This document shows positions 52,703 through 61,742 of a stretch of 64,000 nt of DNA, piece by piece. The position numbers were made by a program, and so were the translations under genes. This DNA comes from Streptomyces sp. NRRL S-646. Its GTDB lineage: Bacteria > Actinomycetota > Actinomycetes > Streptomycetales > Streptomycetaceae. The notes beneath the pieces were generated by a model that had not been told where the DNA came from, ran no database searches, and worked only from the letters and a program-made list of their open reading frames with translations. The stretch covers positions 124,001 to 188,000 of the forward strand of contig NZ_JODC01000016.1 in assembly GCF_000720765.1 (NCBI RefSeq), given 5' to 3'. Within the stretch, counting starts at the first letter, position 1, and the number at the start of each line of letters is the position of its first letter.

Positions 52703-53497
52703 GTGAAGCACGTGACACTACGACTCGACGAGGCGCCCACCGTGGTCGCTGCCGGCATCGGGGTACACGGCGTCTCCACCACCCACGACGTCTTCCGGCT
52801 GCCCGACCTGTGGCAGTTGCACCTCTACCACTACGAAGGTGCTCTGTCCCTCGGGCAGTCGGTCCACCCCATACGCCCCGGCCACGTCAGCTTGGTGCCC
52901 CCGAACACGGAGGTGCACTTTCACTATCGGGGCAGGTCGGAGCATTTCTACGTCCACCTTCGGTTGCACGACGGCGGAACCGCGCGGGTGGTTCCGGTGA
53001 TGCAGGACGCCGCAGCCGGGAGCACCCGCCTGGGCGATCTGCTCAGACACGCCGTGACGGCCATGCCGACCTCTCCCCCGCGAGCCACGGCGGAGGTCTG
53101 GGCCGCTCTGTGGCGCATCGCCGAGTTGTCGAGGGGCGAGGGAGCCGGGCGCCGCCACCCCTTCGTGGCAGCCGCTCAGGCTTACGTCGAGGAACACCTG
53201 GCCGGCCCGTTGTCCGTACCGGACGTCGCTCGCGCCGTCGGAATCTCCCACACACACCTGACGCGCGTGTTCGGTGCCGAAACCGGCCTCACGGTCGTGT
53301 CGTACATCCGGCACCGACGCCTTCAACGCGCCCGCCACCTTCTGTCGTCCTCCACTCTGTCCATCACCGCCATCGCCGCGGCCGTCGGCATCGCCGACCT
53401 CCAGGCCTTCAACAAGGCCTGCCGCCGTGAACTCGGCGCGAGCCCGCGCGACATACGTGCGGCTGCCCCTGCGGGGCTGGACGGCCCAGGACCGTGA
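52703..53497 (+). CDS. AraC family transcriptional regulator
   Basis: A 264-residue regulator. The N-terminal cupin-like sensor (WQLHLYHYEGALSLGQSVHP; HVSLVPPNTEVHFHYRGRSE) is followed by a double helix-turn-helix: AAQAYVEEHLAGPLSVPDVA, RAVGISHTHLTRVFGAETGL, TVVSYIRHRRLQRARHLLSS, ITAIAAAVGIADLQAFNKAC. GTG start at 52703. Divergent from the phyH operon, which it probably regulates. Confidence 0.9.
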   Translation: MKHVTLRLDEAPTVVAAGIGVHGVSTTHDVFRLPDLWQLHLYHYEGALSLGQSVHPIRPGHVSLVPPNTEVHFHYRGRSEHFYVHLRLHDGGTARVVPVMQDAAAGSTRLGDLLRHAVTAMPTSPPRATAEVWAALWRIAELSRGEGAGRRHPFVAAAQAYVEEHLAGPLSVPDVARAVGISHTHLTRVFGAETGLTVVSYIRHRRLQRARHLLSSSTLSITAIAAAVGIADLQAFNKACRRELGASPRDIRAAAPAGLDGPGP

Positions 53498-53772
53498 GGG
53501 TGCCGGAGGACATCTGCGCCTCAGGCCGGGACAGCCTCGCCCACATGCCGTCGGCCTTCGAGGAGATGGCCGCGCGCACCTCCCGAGGCACGGAAGCCCG
53601 ACCCGGAGACGTCTTCGCTCCTGTGCCTGCGGCATCGGTGCCTCGCCGAGTTGTGGGACCGCAGGGGGCGGCTGGATCCGCCTGCGCTGTCCCTTGAGAC
53701 ACCCCCGACCCGCCCCGGTTCCTCCAGAGGGAGCCGGATCTCGACGTGCACCATCCGCACCCCGTCGCGTCT

Positions 53773-55155
53773 CTACGCGCCGGCGAAGGAGCCGCTCCGT
53801 GCGGCGTGACCGCCGATCGCGGCGCTGACCAGCCGTCTCTCGAAGGAGAGGAGTATCTGTTCGAGATCGGTCGCGTCGAACGACGTCGCATCCGTCCCGA
53901 GGCTGATTCCGGCTGTCTCGGACATACCCCACACATCGAAGCAGAGCTTTCCGGAGTACGTGTCGACGGGTTTGGGGAATCGCCGGTAACGGCTGGATGC
54001 CATGGCTCGTTCGAGGTCCTGCTGTGCCCTGTCCGCGCGAGCCCGGATCAGCGTGCCGGGCGCTATGGGGCGGACGTTGACCATGTACGGGTTGTGGGCG
54101 GAGCGCCCCAGTTCGGCGGAGACCTCGTCCAGGGATCTGGCGTAGCGGTCGGGCTCTCGCAGGCTGACGGAGGAGGATCTCGCGAGTGCCGCGTCGACGG
54201 CCCGGCACAGCGCCGGGAACCGGTCGCTGCCCAGGGACGTGTCGACCTGGACGAGGGCCCTGCCGGCGACATGGGCCACCGCCTCGCGGGCGAGGGCGGT
54301 CTGCCGGTTGGCCATCACGGTGTTGAACACGCAGGTGCCGATGCCGAGGAGCTCGGCGAGCGCGCACGCGTATGCGGCTTGCAGGACGGCGGCCACGGAG
54401 GTCCGGTACTGCTTCGCAAGACGGGCTGCCGCGAGCGCGACCGCCGCCGAGTCGAGGCATACGAAGTTGTAGATGGTGTCACTGTGTCTCGCCGGCGTCC
54501 GGAGTTCGGGCATGACGGACTGCCGGAGCATGGCCCGGTCATGGGTGTCGACACGATGGGCGTGCCGCAGCCCCGAGGGACTGCGTTCGAAGCTCGCGAT
54601 CTGCCGCGGCTGCCACCCCGAGCCGAGGTCGGCGCTCGGATCGGCGGCCAGTCGGGCTATGCGTTCGGCCACGATCCGGGCGGCCGTCGTGTCCGCCGAG
54701 AAGTGATGCAATGACAGCGCGATATGAATGGGTCTGCCGTCCACGCTGATGACGGCGGCCCGTAACGGCAGGTCGTCCGGGGCGAATCCGCGCTCGGCCA
54801 GTCGCAGGGTTAAGGCGCTCAGCTCGTCGAACGTCGCCCGGGCGTCACAGGCGTACTCGTCGACCTGGAGCACCCCGGAGGCCACGACGACCGCGCGCGG
54901 GTGCCCGTCCGCTTCCCGTGGATACAGCGTGCGCAGCGCCTCGAAGTGGGCCATGACGGCGGCGAAGGCATGCAGCACCGCGGCCATGTCGGGTCGGCCG
55001 TCGAGTGCCCGCCCCATCCGTACGTTCCTGTTGCGGGGTCCGTGGAGATGGGGATGGCATCCTTCGCGTTCATGGGCCTTCTGCGACCAGGTCAGTTGAT
55101 GCTCTCCGGCGGTGCCGGCGGCGAAGACGACGTCATGGCGTGCGATCTGTCGCAT
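53773..55155 (-). CDS. Stand-alone condensation-domain protein
   Basis: A 460-residue protein homologous to NRPS condensation domains. HQLTWSQKAHEREGC near the N-terminus resembles the C-domain opening; the catalytic HHxxxD is ALSLHHFSADTTAARIVAER near residue 150; later TSVAAVLQAAYACALAELLG, CVFNTVMANRQTALAREAVA (the N-R core) and RALVQVDTSLG fit C-domain motifs. There is no adenylation or carrier domain in this protein or in the window. It could condense or release a carrier-bound or free substrate with partners encoded elsewhere. GGAGGAGG lies upstream. Confidence 0.78.
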   Translation of the reverse strand: MRQIARHDVVFAAGTAGEHQLTWSQKAHEREGCHPHLHGPRNRNVRMGRALDGRPDMAAVLHAFAAVMAHFEALRTLYPREADGHPRAVVVASGVLQVDEYACDARATFDELSALTLRLAERGFAPDDLPLRAAVISVDGRPIHIALSLHHFSADTTAARIVAERIARLAADPSADLGSGWQPRQIASFERSPSGLRHAHRVDTHDRAMLRQSVMPELRTPARHSDTIYNFVCLDSAAVALAAARLAKQYRTSVAAVLQAAYACALAELLGIGTCVFNTVMANRQTALAREAVAHVAGRALVQVDTSLGSDRFPALCRAVDAALARSSSVSLREPDRYARSLDEVSAELGRSAHNPYMVNVRPIAPGTLIRARADRAQQDLERAMASSRYRRFPKPVDTYSGKLCFDVWGMSETAGISLGTDATSFDATDLEQILLSFERRLVSAAIGGHAARSGSFAGA

Positions 55156-55524
55156 ACCCGCCCCGGCCCTCCTCCGGTACGTGGAGGCCCCCGATCCTCC
55201 ACGCCGTGCGGCGGTACGACGACGCGGCCGGAGCGCGGGCGCCCATCTTCAGGCAGAGGATAGATCCGCGCGGACCAGGTGCGTCAATGCTCGGGAAGCA
55301 GGGAACGCGGCGGCAGTGGACGCGTCCCGCCGACGATCGCGGCCAAGTGGACACCGCCGCGCAGAACGAGATGCAGATCGTGCAGTCGACGACCTGATCT
55401 CCCGGCTTAGGCTCGACGAGCGCATCGAGCCAAGGGGTCGCGCAGGGTCACGGAACGGCAGGTCGGTGGTGGGCGACTGCGGGCCCGGGCGGCGTGTGGC
55501 TTTCCTCGATCCCACGGTCGTGCT

Positions 55525-55540
55525 GTCGAAGCGCTTCGAC
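55525..55540. promoter_or_regulatory. LacI-type operator 1
   Basis: GTCGAAGCGCTTCGAC is a perfect 16-bp palindrome with the central CG and AGCGCT core typical of LacI-family sites (compare CebR-type TGGGAGCGCTCCCA). It lies 335 bases before the GH74 start. Confidence 0.6.
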
Positions 55541-55726
55541 GTTGACATGACGTTGAGTCATGTGTCAATCACAGTTGACCCAGCCGTCTCAAGCCGTTGT
55601 TCCAGCGGCGGCGCCCCTCTCCGAGAGTTCGTAAAGTGCAGCTCACCTCGGACGAAGTCGCTTGAAGAGTGGATGCACCGCCACCCTCGACCGCGCCTGT
55701 TACCGGAAAGTGACCTGGACGGCCTG

Positions 55727-55781
55727 TTGTCGTGTCTGGAAACACGGCCTTAGTGTCACCGAAACGTCGAAGCGCATCGAC
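55727..55781 (+). promoter_or_regulatory. Probable GH74 promoter with LacI-type operator 2
   Basis: TTGTCG (55727-55732) and TAGTGT (55751-55756), 18 bp apart, can serve as -35 and -10. Ten bases downstream, 55766-55781 repeats operator 1 with one mismatch (GTCGAAGCGCATCGAC). A repressor at both sites could loop the DNA and block transcription. Confidence 0.6.
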
Positions 55782-55874
55782 TCGGATTGCTCCCGCCTTC
55801 CCGACCTCAGGCCGGACGACTCGGGGTCGGCCCGCCCGCCGGTCGGATCCACGCATACGAAGGGCCGCAACGAC

Positions 55875-58211
55875 ATGAGCATCGAGATGAACCGCCGCGG
55901 ACTGCTGGCCGCCGGTGCGGCCGCGGCCGCCCTCCCTGTGCTCGCCCCCTCCGCCGCGTCCGCCCGCGCGGCCGGCACGGTCCGACGCGCGCCCTACACC
56001 TTCCGCAACGCCGAGATAGTCGGCGGCGGCTTCGTCCACGGCATCGTCTTCAATCAGCGCGAACCCGGGCTCGTGTACGCCCGTACCGACATCGGCGGCG
56101 CCTACCGCCTCGACACGGCGTCCCGGCGGTGGCTCCCCCTCACCGACTGGATCGGCTGGGACGAGTACGGACACACCGGCATCATCAGCATCGCCACCGA
56201 CGAGGTCGACCCCGACCGCGTCTACCTGGCGGCGGGCACCTACACCCTTCCCGACTGGGACCCGACCATGGCGGCGATCCTGCGCTCGACCGACCGCGGC
56301 CGCACCTGGAAGACCACTCCCCTGCCGTTCCGGCTGGGCGGCAACATGCCCGGCCGGGGCATCGGCGAGCGGCTGGTGATCGACCCCAACCGCAACGGGA
56401 TCCTCTACCTGGGAGTGCGCGGGGGCCACGGGCTGTGGCGCAGCACCGACCACGGCAAGACCTTCGCGAAGGTGACCGGCTTCCCCAACGCGGGCAACTT
56501 CGTCCCCGACCCCAGCGACCCCAATGGCTACAACGGCGACAACCTGGGCGTGCTGCAAGTCGTCTTCGACAAGCGCACCGGCAGGCCGGGCAGAGTCACC
56601 CGGACCCTCTACGTCACCGTCGCCGACACCGACAACATCCTGTACCGGTCCACCGACGCGGGAGCGACCTGGGAACGCGTGCCCGGGCAGCCCACCGGCT
56701 TCATCCCGCACCACGCGGTCTTCGACCACGTCGGAGGCCACCTGTACCTGGCGACCAGCAACACCGCGGGCCCCTACGACGGCTCCAAGGGCGACGTGTG
56801 GAAGCTGGACACCACCACCGACACCTGGACCCGTATCAGCCCGGTCCCGTCCACCAGTGACGACGACACCTACGGTTACAGCGGCCTGACCATCGACCGG
56901 CAGAACCCCCACACCCTGATGGTGTCCACCCAGGTCAACTGGTCCCCCGACTGCATCCTCTTCCGCTCCACCGACGGCGGCGCGAGCTGGACCCGCGCGT
57001 GGGACTGGGGCACGCGTCCCGAACGCACCCTGCGCTACGACATCGACATCTCGGCCGCCCCCTGGCTGACCTGGAACGCCTCCCCGTCGCTGCCCGAAAT
57101 GACCCCCAAGCTGGGCTGGATGATGGAGTCCGTCCAGATCGACCCCTTCGACTCCGACCACTTCATGTACGGAACCGGCGCGACGATCTACGGCGCCAAC
57201 AACCTGACCGACTGGGACAGCGGCGGCACGGTTCACCTGTCGGTGCGGGCCCAGGGCCTGGAGGAGTGCTCCATCGGCTGTGTGATCAGCCCGCCCGCCG
57301 GCCCGGCACACCTCTTCTCCGGCGTGGGTGACGTCGGCGGCTTCCGGCACACGGATCTGAACAAGGCGACGAAGATGTACGACAACCCGACCTTCGGCGC
57401 CACCCCGGCCCTGGACTACGCCGAGCTGGCGCCCCACACCGTCGTGCGGGTCGGGAACCCCACCAGCGGCTGGACCCAGCACTTCGCCATCTCCACCGAC
57501 AGCGGCGCCACCTGGAGACCCTCGGGCAGCGAGCCGTCGGGCGTCACCGGGGCCGGGGTCGACGACCAGGCCGTCGCGATCAGCGCCGACGGAAGGCGGG
57601 TCGTCTGGTCACCGGCCGGTGCGCCGGTCAGCTGGTCCGACGACCACGGAGCCACCTGGACGGCTTCGAAGGGGCTGCCGGCCGGGGCCCCCGTGCGCTC
57701 CGACCGGGTGAACCCGGCGAAGTTCTACGCCTACGACTCCGGCGTCTTCTACCTCAGCACGGACGGCGGCAAGAGCTTCACGGCGACGGCGGCGACCGGT
57801 CTGCCCACCGCGGGGAACGTCCGGTTCAAGCCGGTCCCGGGCCACGAGGGCGACATCTGGCTGGCCGGCGGCACCACCAAGCCCACCACCCCCACACCGT
57901 ACGGGCTCTGGCGGTCGACCGACTCCGGAACGTCCTTCACCAGGTTCGAGGCGGTGGACGAGGGCGACGTCGTCGGTTTCGGCAAGGCCGCGCCCGGCGC
58001 CAAGTACCCCGCTGTGTACACCAGTTCAAAGATCCGCGGCGTGCGCGGCATCTTCCGGTCCGACGACGCGGGCCGGACCTGGGCCCGCATCAACGACGAC
58101 CGCCACCAGTACGCCTGGACCGGCAACACTCTGACCGGAGACCCCCGGGCTTACGGCCGCGTCTACTTCGGGACCAACGGACGCGGAGTCATGTACGGCG
58201 ACCCCAAGTGA
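55875..58211 (+). CDS. GH74 xyloglucanase, Tat-exported
   Basis: A 778-residue extracellular endo-xyloglucanase. Signal MNRRGLLAAGAAAAALPVLA with twin arginines, then cleavage near ASARA. Two seven-bladed propellers are indicated by repeated R-S-T-D-x-G-x-T/S-W motifs (ILRSTDRGRTWK, LYRSTDAGATWERV, LFRSTDGGASWTRA, WRSTDSGTSFTRF). Catalytic Asp about 72 in ARTDIGGAYRLD and about 486 in SGVGDVGGFRHTDL, as in GH74. No C-terminal carbohydrate-binding module. The start is ATG 55875; upstream in-frame sequence is not protein-like. Confidence 0.9.
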   Translation: MSIEMNRRGLLAAGAAAAALPVLAPSAASARAAGTVRRAPYTFRNAEIVGGGFVHGIVFNQREPGLVYARTDIGGAYRLDTASRRWLPLTDWIGWDEYGHTGIISIATDEVDPDRVYLAAGTYTLPDWDPTMAAILRSTDRGRTWKTTPLPFRLGGNMPGRGIGERLVIDPNRNGILYLGVRGGHGLWRSTDHGKTFAKVTGFPNAGNFVPDPSDPNGYNGDNLGVLQVVFDKRTGRPGRVTRTLYVTVADTDNILYRSTDAGATWERVPGQPTGFIPHHAVFDHVGGHLYLATSNTAGPYDGSKGDVWKLDTTTDTWTRISPVPSTSDDDTYGYSGLTIDRQNPHTLMVSTQVNWSPDCILFRSTDGGASWTRAWDWGTRPERTLRYDIDISAAPWLTWNASPSLPEMTPKLGWMMESVQIDPFDSDHFMYGTGATIYGANNLTDWDSGGTVHLSVRAQGLEECSIGCVISPPAGPAHLFSGVGDVGGFRHTDLNKATKMYDNPTFGATPALDYAELAPHTVVRVGNPTSGWTQHFAISTDSGATWRPSGSEPSGVTGAGVDDQAVAISADGRRVVWSPAGAPVSWSDDHGATWTASKGLPAGAPVRSDRVNPAKFYAYDSGVFYLSTDGGKSFTATAATGLPTAGNVRFKPVPGHEGDIWLAGGTTKPTTPTPYGLWRSTDSGTSFTRFEAVDEGDVVGFGKAAPGAKYPAVYTSSKIRGVRGIFRSDDAGRTWARINDDRHQYAWTGNTLTGDPRAYGRVYFGTNGRGVMYGDPK

Positions 58212-58348
58212 GGTCTGACTTCCGGTCACCGATCTCTCCGTCTCTGCCGTCCCGAAGAGGAGACCGACGTAGCCCTGCCGCCAGGGCAGGACGACCGACT
58301 TCTCCTCCTGTGTGATCCCCCCACTCAGCACACATTGAAGGAGGGCTG

Positions 58349-59068
58349 ATGAAATTCCGTATCGGCTGGGCCGCGCTGCTCGCGGCTCTGGCTCTCGTCT
58401 TCACCCTGCCGAACTCCGCAGTGGCAGCGTCATCGACGTACTGGTTCAAGTACTACGCGACCGGCGGCAATGCCTCGACGTGGTACAGCAACGACGCCTC
58501 GTGGGGTGTGAACTCCTCGACCGGCACCGGCTTCGTCGCCATGGTCGACGGCAAGGACTGGGGCTATACGTCCCCGGTGACCACGCTCCCCAAGAAGCTC
58601 AGCGCCATCAGTCCCAACAACACAACGTGGTTCAGCCAGTCGGCGTACCCGAACTCCGGCTCGTACTACGACGCCACGTACGACATCTTCATCGACCAGA
58701 CCGCCGCGCCCACCAACCGCAACTCCCACAACGAGCTGATGATCTGGCTCAACTGGTCCAACACCAAGCCTCTGGCCAACGCCTATGACGCCAGCGGCAA
58801 CGCGATCCCGACCGCGACCAACGTCAGCCTCGGCGGCCGTACCTGGAACATCTACGAGTACAACTGGCCGGACGGCGTCAGCCACACCATCAGCTACCTG
58901 GACACGAGCAGGTCCGGCTGGTGGTCCGGAAGCCTCACCCCGTTCTTCAACTGGGGCATCAACAGGGGCTACTACACCAACGACCAGTACCTCAACAGCA
59001 TCATGGCCGGCTGGGAGTTCGGGCCGGGCAACTACACCGCCAGTTCCTGGGGCGTCGCGGGCTTCTGA
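58349..59068 (+). CDS. GH12 endoglucanase/xyloglucanase, secreted
   Basis: A 239-residue protein with Sec signal (MKFRIGWAALLAALALVFTL to AVAA). The mature domain is a GH12 jelly roll: nucleophile Glu 129 in NSHNELMIWLNW and acid/base Glu 223 in IMAGWEFGPGNYT, with GRTWNIYEYNWPDGVSHTIS between. AAGGAGGG precedes the ATG. It follows GH74 by 137 bases in the same direction, so both hydrolases are probably co-regulated and attack beta-glucan or xyloglucan backbones. Confidence 0.85.
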   Translation: MKFRIGWAALLAALALVFTLPNSAVAASSTYWFKYYATGGNASTWYSNDASWGVNSSTGTGFVAMVDGKDWGYTSPVTTLPKKLSAISPNNTTWFSQSAYPNSGSYYDATYDIFIDQTAAPTNRNSHNELMIWLNWSNTKPLANAYDASGNAIPTATNVSLGGRTWNIYEYNWPDGVSHTISYLDTSRSGWWSGSLTPFFNWGINRGYYTNDQYLNSIMAGWEFGPGNYTASSWGVAGF

Positions 59069-59122
59069 CGCCGCGACAAACCGAGCGGCGGACCAGTGAC
59101 CGGCCGCCCTCTGCCCAAATGC

Positions 59123-59156
59123 GCCGCCCGGCTCTCCGTACGGGGGGTCGGGCGGC
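59123..59156 (+). terminator. Hairpin after the GH12 gene
   Basis: Arms GCCGCCCG (59123-59130) and CGGGCGGC (59149-59156) with an inner CCGTACGG palindrome at 59136-59143. It lies 55 bases after the GH12 stop and ends the GH74-GH12 unit before the GH42 remnant. Confidence 0.5.
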
Positions 59157-59196
59157 CCGGAAGCAGCGCCCGAACGCTCCGCGGGGAGGCACCGGC

Positions 59197-59780
59197 ATGA
59201 CCCCACGCAGTGTCACCGACCGCCTGGGTGGGCTCGCCCTCGGCGGGGACTTCAACCCCGAGCAGTGGGACGAGCCGTCTGGAACGAGGACGACGAGCTC
59301 ATGCGCCGGGCCAGGGTCAACCTCGCCACCGTGGACGTCTTCTCCTGGGCCCTGCTGGAACCGGAAGAGGGCCGCTACGACTTCGCCTGGCTCGACGCCC
59401 ACATCGACCGCCTGCACGCGAACGGCGTGGCCGTAGACCTCGCCACCCCGACCGCCTCCCCGCCGCCCTGGTTCACCCTGCCCCACCCCGACGCGCTGCC
59501 GGTCACCCCGCACGGCATCCGCCTCACCCACGGCAGCCGCGACACCTACTGCCTCGCCGCGCCCGCCTACCGCAGTGCGGCCCGCCGGATCGCCTCCGAC
59601 CTGGCCGAGCGGTACGGCGTCCACCCCGCCCTCGCGCGGTGGCACGTGCACAACGAGTACGCCACGCTCTGCTACTGCGACCACACGGCGGCCGACGCCC
59701 TCCTCGGGCGCACCGGGGTCGCAACAGTCCCGGAGGAGTCGGGGTACAGAGCTGACGGGACGTCATTTCTGGCTGTGAGA
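59197..59780 (+). pseudogene. GH42 beta-galactosidase, N-terminal part with frameshift and truncation
   Basis: ATG 59197 opens TDRLGGLALGGDFNPEQWDE; at about 59276 one base appears to be missing and the homology continues in the next frame: DDELMRRARVNLATVDVFSW, ALLEPEEGRYDFAWLDAHID, THGSRDTYCLAAPAYRSAAR, ALARWHVHNEYATLCYCDHT. The acid/base Glu (HNEY) is present, but everything after about residue 165 (nucleophile and trimer domains) is replaced by unrelated DNA. An intact enzyme would have about 680 residues. Confidence 0.8.
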
Positions 59781-59822
59781 CGGGGAAGCGTACGCGGTCT
59801 CACACAGACTCAACCCCCGTAA

Positions 59823-60138
59823 TCGAACCTCGTGGTGACGCTCCGCGACTGCCCTCAGCACGCCCTGCCGTCGCTGGACGTCGCCCGAGGAAGTCGCGAT
59901 TACTGTGGGCCCAAGTAGCTCTGCGTTGTCTTCCGGCTCCTTGGCATCCGGCCCCGGAGCTCGCGCAAGAAACCGTTTGGCAGACCACGGCGGCCCTGCT
60001 ACTTTCGCGGGGGCCGTGCGAGAGAACTAGGAGGTGGTACCCGTGAACGTATCGACATGGGTGCTCTCCTCCGGGGTCACGGTCGGGCGATAGGTCGTCC
60101 GGGAGTGCCGTTCAACAGCTCTCCCGAAAGGCACGATC
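59823..60138. other. Gene-free stretch with a candidate 16-codon ORF
   Basis: No full gene. It ends with the small ORF at 60043 and the leader of the alpha/beta hydrolase gene. The rest shows no clear signal. Confidence 0.4.
60043..60093 (+). CDS. Candidate 16-residue leader peptide or small ORF
   Basis: GTG 60043, preceded by a near-consensus ribosome site (TAGGAGGTGG, ending eight bases before the start), encodes NVSTWVLSSGVTVGR and TAG. The ribosome site is stronger than those of most genes in this window. It lies 45 bases before the hydrolase ATG, so it may be a leader peptide, or the remnant of a longer gene's start. Confidence 0.4.
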   Translation: MNVSTWVLSSGVTVGR

Positions 60139-60879
60139 ATGGCCCTTCATTTCACGTCCCGACAGCGCCTCGACGACGACGTCCTCGAACGCGAATTCGC
60201 CCTCGGTGAGATCCCCGGCATCCTGTGGACGCCCGCCGCCGCATCCGCACCGACGCCGCTGATCCTGCTCGGCTCTCCCCCGCTCGGACTGCGCAAGATG
60301 TACCCCCGACTTGCGGCGCGGGCCCGGCACGCCGCGGCGGACGGCTTCGCCGCGGTCACCATCGAGCTCCCCGGGAGCGGTGACCGGCCCCGTTGGGCCG
60401 CCGCCGAGCAGGCCCGCGCCGACCTGCGCCGGGCCAGGGAAGCCGGCGAGCCGGTCAGCGACGAGATCATCGACGCCCTCGTCCTCCCGCTCGTCGACAA
60501 GGCGGTCCCGGAATGGCAGGCCACCCTGGACGCCCTCCTGTCGCTACCCGAGATCGGCGGCCCGGTCGGGTACTCGGGCGGAGTGATCTCCATCGGTATC
60601 CGGCTGGCGGTAGTCGAGCCGCGCATCGTGGCCGCCGGTCTCTTCGCCGGGAGTTTCGTGCCTCGCGCCGTGGTCGAGGAGGCCCGCCAGGTCACCATTC
60701 CGCTGCATGTCCTGCTGCAGTGGGACGACGAAGGAAACGACCGGCAGGCGGCCCTTGATCTGTTCGACGCCTTCGGCTCCAAGGAGAAGTCCCTGCACGC
60801 CAACATGGGCGGGCACACCGGCGTTCCGCAGTTCGCGGGGGACGCCGCGGCCCAGTTCTTCACCCGACACCTGAAGTGA
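60139..60879 (+). CDS. Alpha/beta hydrolase
   Basis: A 246-residue serine hydrolase. The nucleophile elbow is GPVGYSGGVISIGIRL (GYSGG), the acid is probably Asp in LQWDDEGNDRQAALDLFDAF, and the His is in ANMGGHTGVPQF, the order of dienelactone-hydrolase-like enzymes. The oxyanion region is LILLGSPPLGLRKMYPRLAA. Cytosolic; esterase or lactonase of unknown substrate. Single gene after the possible leader ORF. Confidence 0.82.
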   Translation: MALHFTSRQRLDDDVLEREFALGEIPGILWTPAAASAPTPLILLGSPPLGLRKMYPRLAARARHAAADGFAAVTIELPGSGDRPRWAAAEQARADLRRAREAGEPVSDEIIDALVLPLVDKAVPEWQATLDALLSLPEIGGPVGYSGGVISIGIRLAVVEPRIVAAGLFAGSFVPRAVVEEARQVTIPLHVLLQWDDEGNDRQAALDLFDAFGSKEKSLHANMGGHTGVPQFAGDAAAQFFTRHLK

Positions 60880-61742
60880 GGCCGGGCCGCCAGGCCATCA
60901 GCAGACGGTAAGCCAGGTTGGCCAGGATGCTCTCGTCGAGGGCAGGTCCCAGCGCTCCACTGCTGTTCATGCCGTGGGCCGCTGCCGACTAGGACGCTGT
61001 TGGTGAATCCGCCCCGCTGGATCTCATCCAGCGGGGCGGAGCGCTGCGAAGGGTGAGATGCGGGTGCGGGCGTCCACCCGTCTGGGCTGGACATGTCCAG
61101 CTCTGACGTGCCCCGGCCGTCCGCCGCGGCAGTTGCTGCGACTCCATGCCGCTTACTCCGACGGGCGGCAGCTCGTTCTCGCCAGACACGCGCCCGCCTG
61201 CCGCACGACCACCCAGCCACCGGCAGCAGCTCCGACACCACCAGGCGTTCCCGGCGGTGTTCACCGGCCCTGGCACCGCGACGCACGCAAGCCCGCGCCC
61301 GTCGGCGCCCCGGGACTGTGCGCCCACCAGCACTGCCTGTCCGCTGTTGACCAGCTGGTGCCGTGGCACAGACGGCAGGACGAAGACGCCCTGGAAACCG
61401 ATCGCCCCCGCACGGTATACGGAGTACCGCTCAACCCGCCTGACGCACGCTGTGCGCTCGGCCCTGCCAGGCCCGCGCGCACGTCGGCGACGACCTGGAG
61501 GGGACCGGGCCGCCAATGCCGCAGGAACCGTCCCCCGGGTGTGCGTACCGGCCGCCGCCCCCTCAGCCGGGAACCTGGATGCCCGGGGATTTGGAGGCCG
61601 GGAGGCTGCGAGGTCAGCACTCGGCGATGCAAGCAGTGCCCTACGACGACGGCGCGGCTTCGCACTAGGCTGTGCAGCGCCCGGCAAGGGACAGGTCGGG
61701 GGCGGTCTCGTTGCCGGGGTGCCGTGATCGAAGGAGCCTTGC
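60880..61742. other. Gene-free region with a strong hairpin
   Basis: About 860 bases. Apart from the hairpin at 61008-61040 and weak pieces resembling IS5 N-termini around 61080 (GLDMSSSD-like), no coding frame has convincing codon bias. The last 20 bases hold the GAAGGAG ribosome site of the kinase-like gene. Confidence 0.4.
61008..61040. terminator. Strong 15-bp stem-loop terminator
   Basis: Arms TCCGCCCCGCTGGAT (61008-61022) and ATCCAGCGGGGCGGA (61026-61040) are perfectly complementary with a CTC loop. Its position downstream of the alpha/beta hydrolase suggests a terminator, probably bidirectional. Confidence 0.65.

Larger units (their letters stand above)
55156..55874. other. Long regulatory region upstream of the xyloglucanase gene
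   Basis: About 720 bases without a supported gene. It contains the two LacI-type palindromes described separately and, at 55540-55580, an imperfect inverted repeat (TTGACATGAC ... GTCATGTGTCAA). The first 300 bases hold nothing I can interpret. Confidence 0.5.

Noticed and set aside
53773..55155. Part of a nonribosomal peptide synthetase cluster
   Set aside because: Only a condensation domain is present; no adenylation, carrier, thioesterase or transporter gene is near, so a cluster call is not supported.
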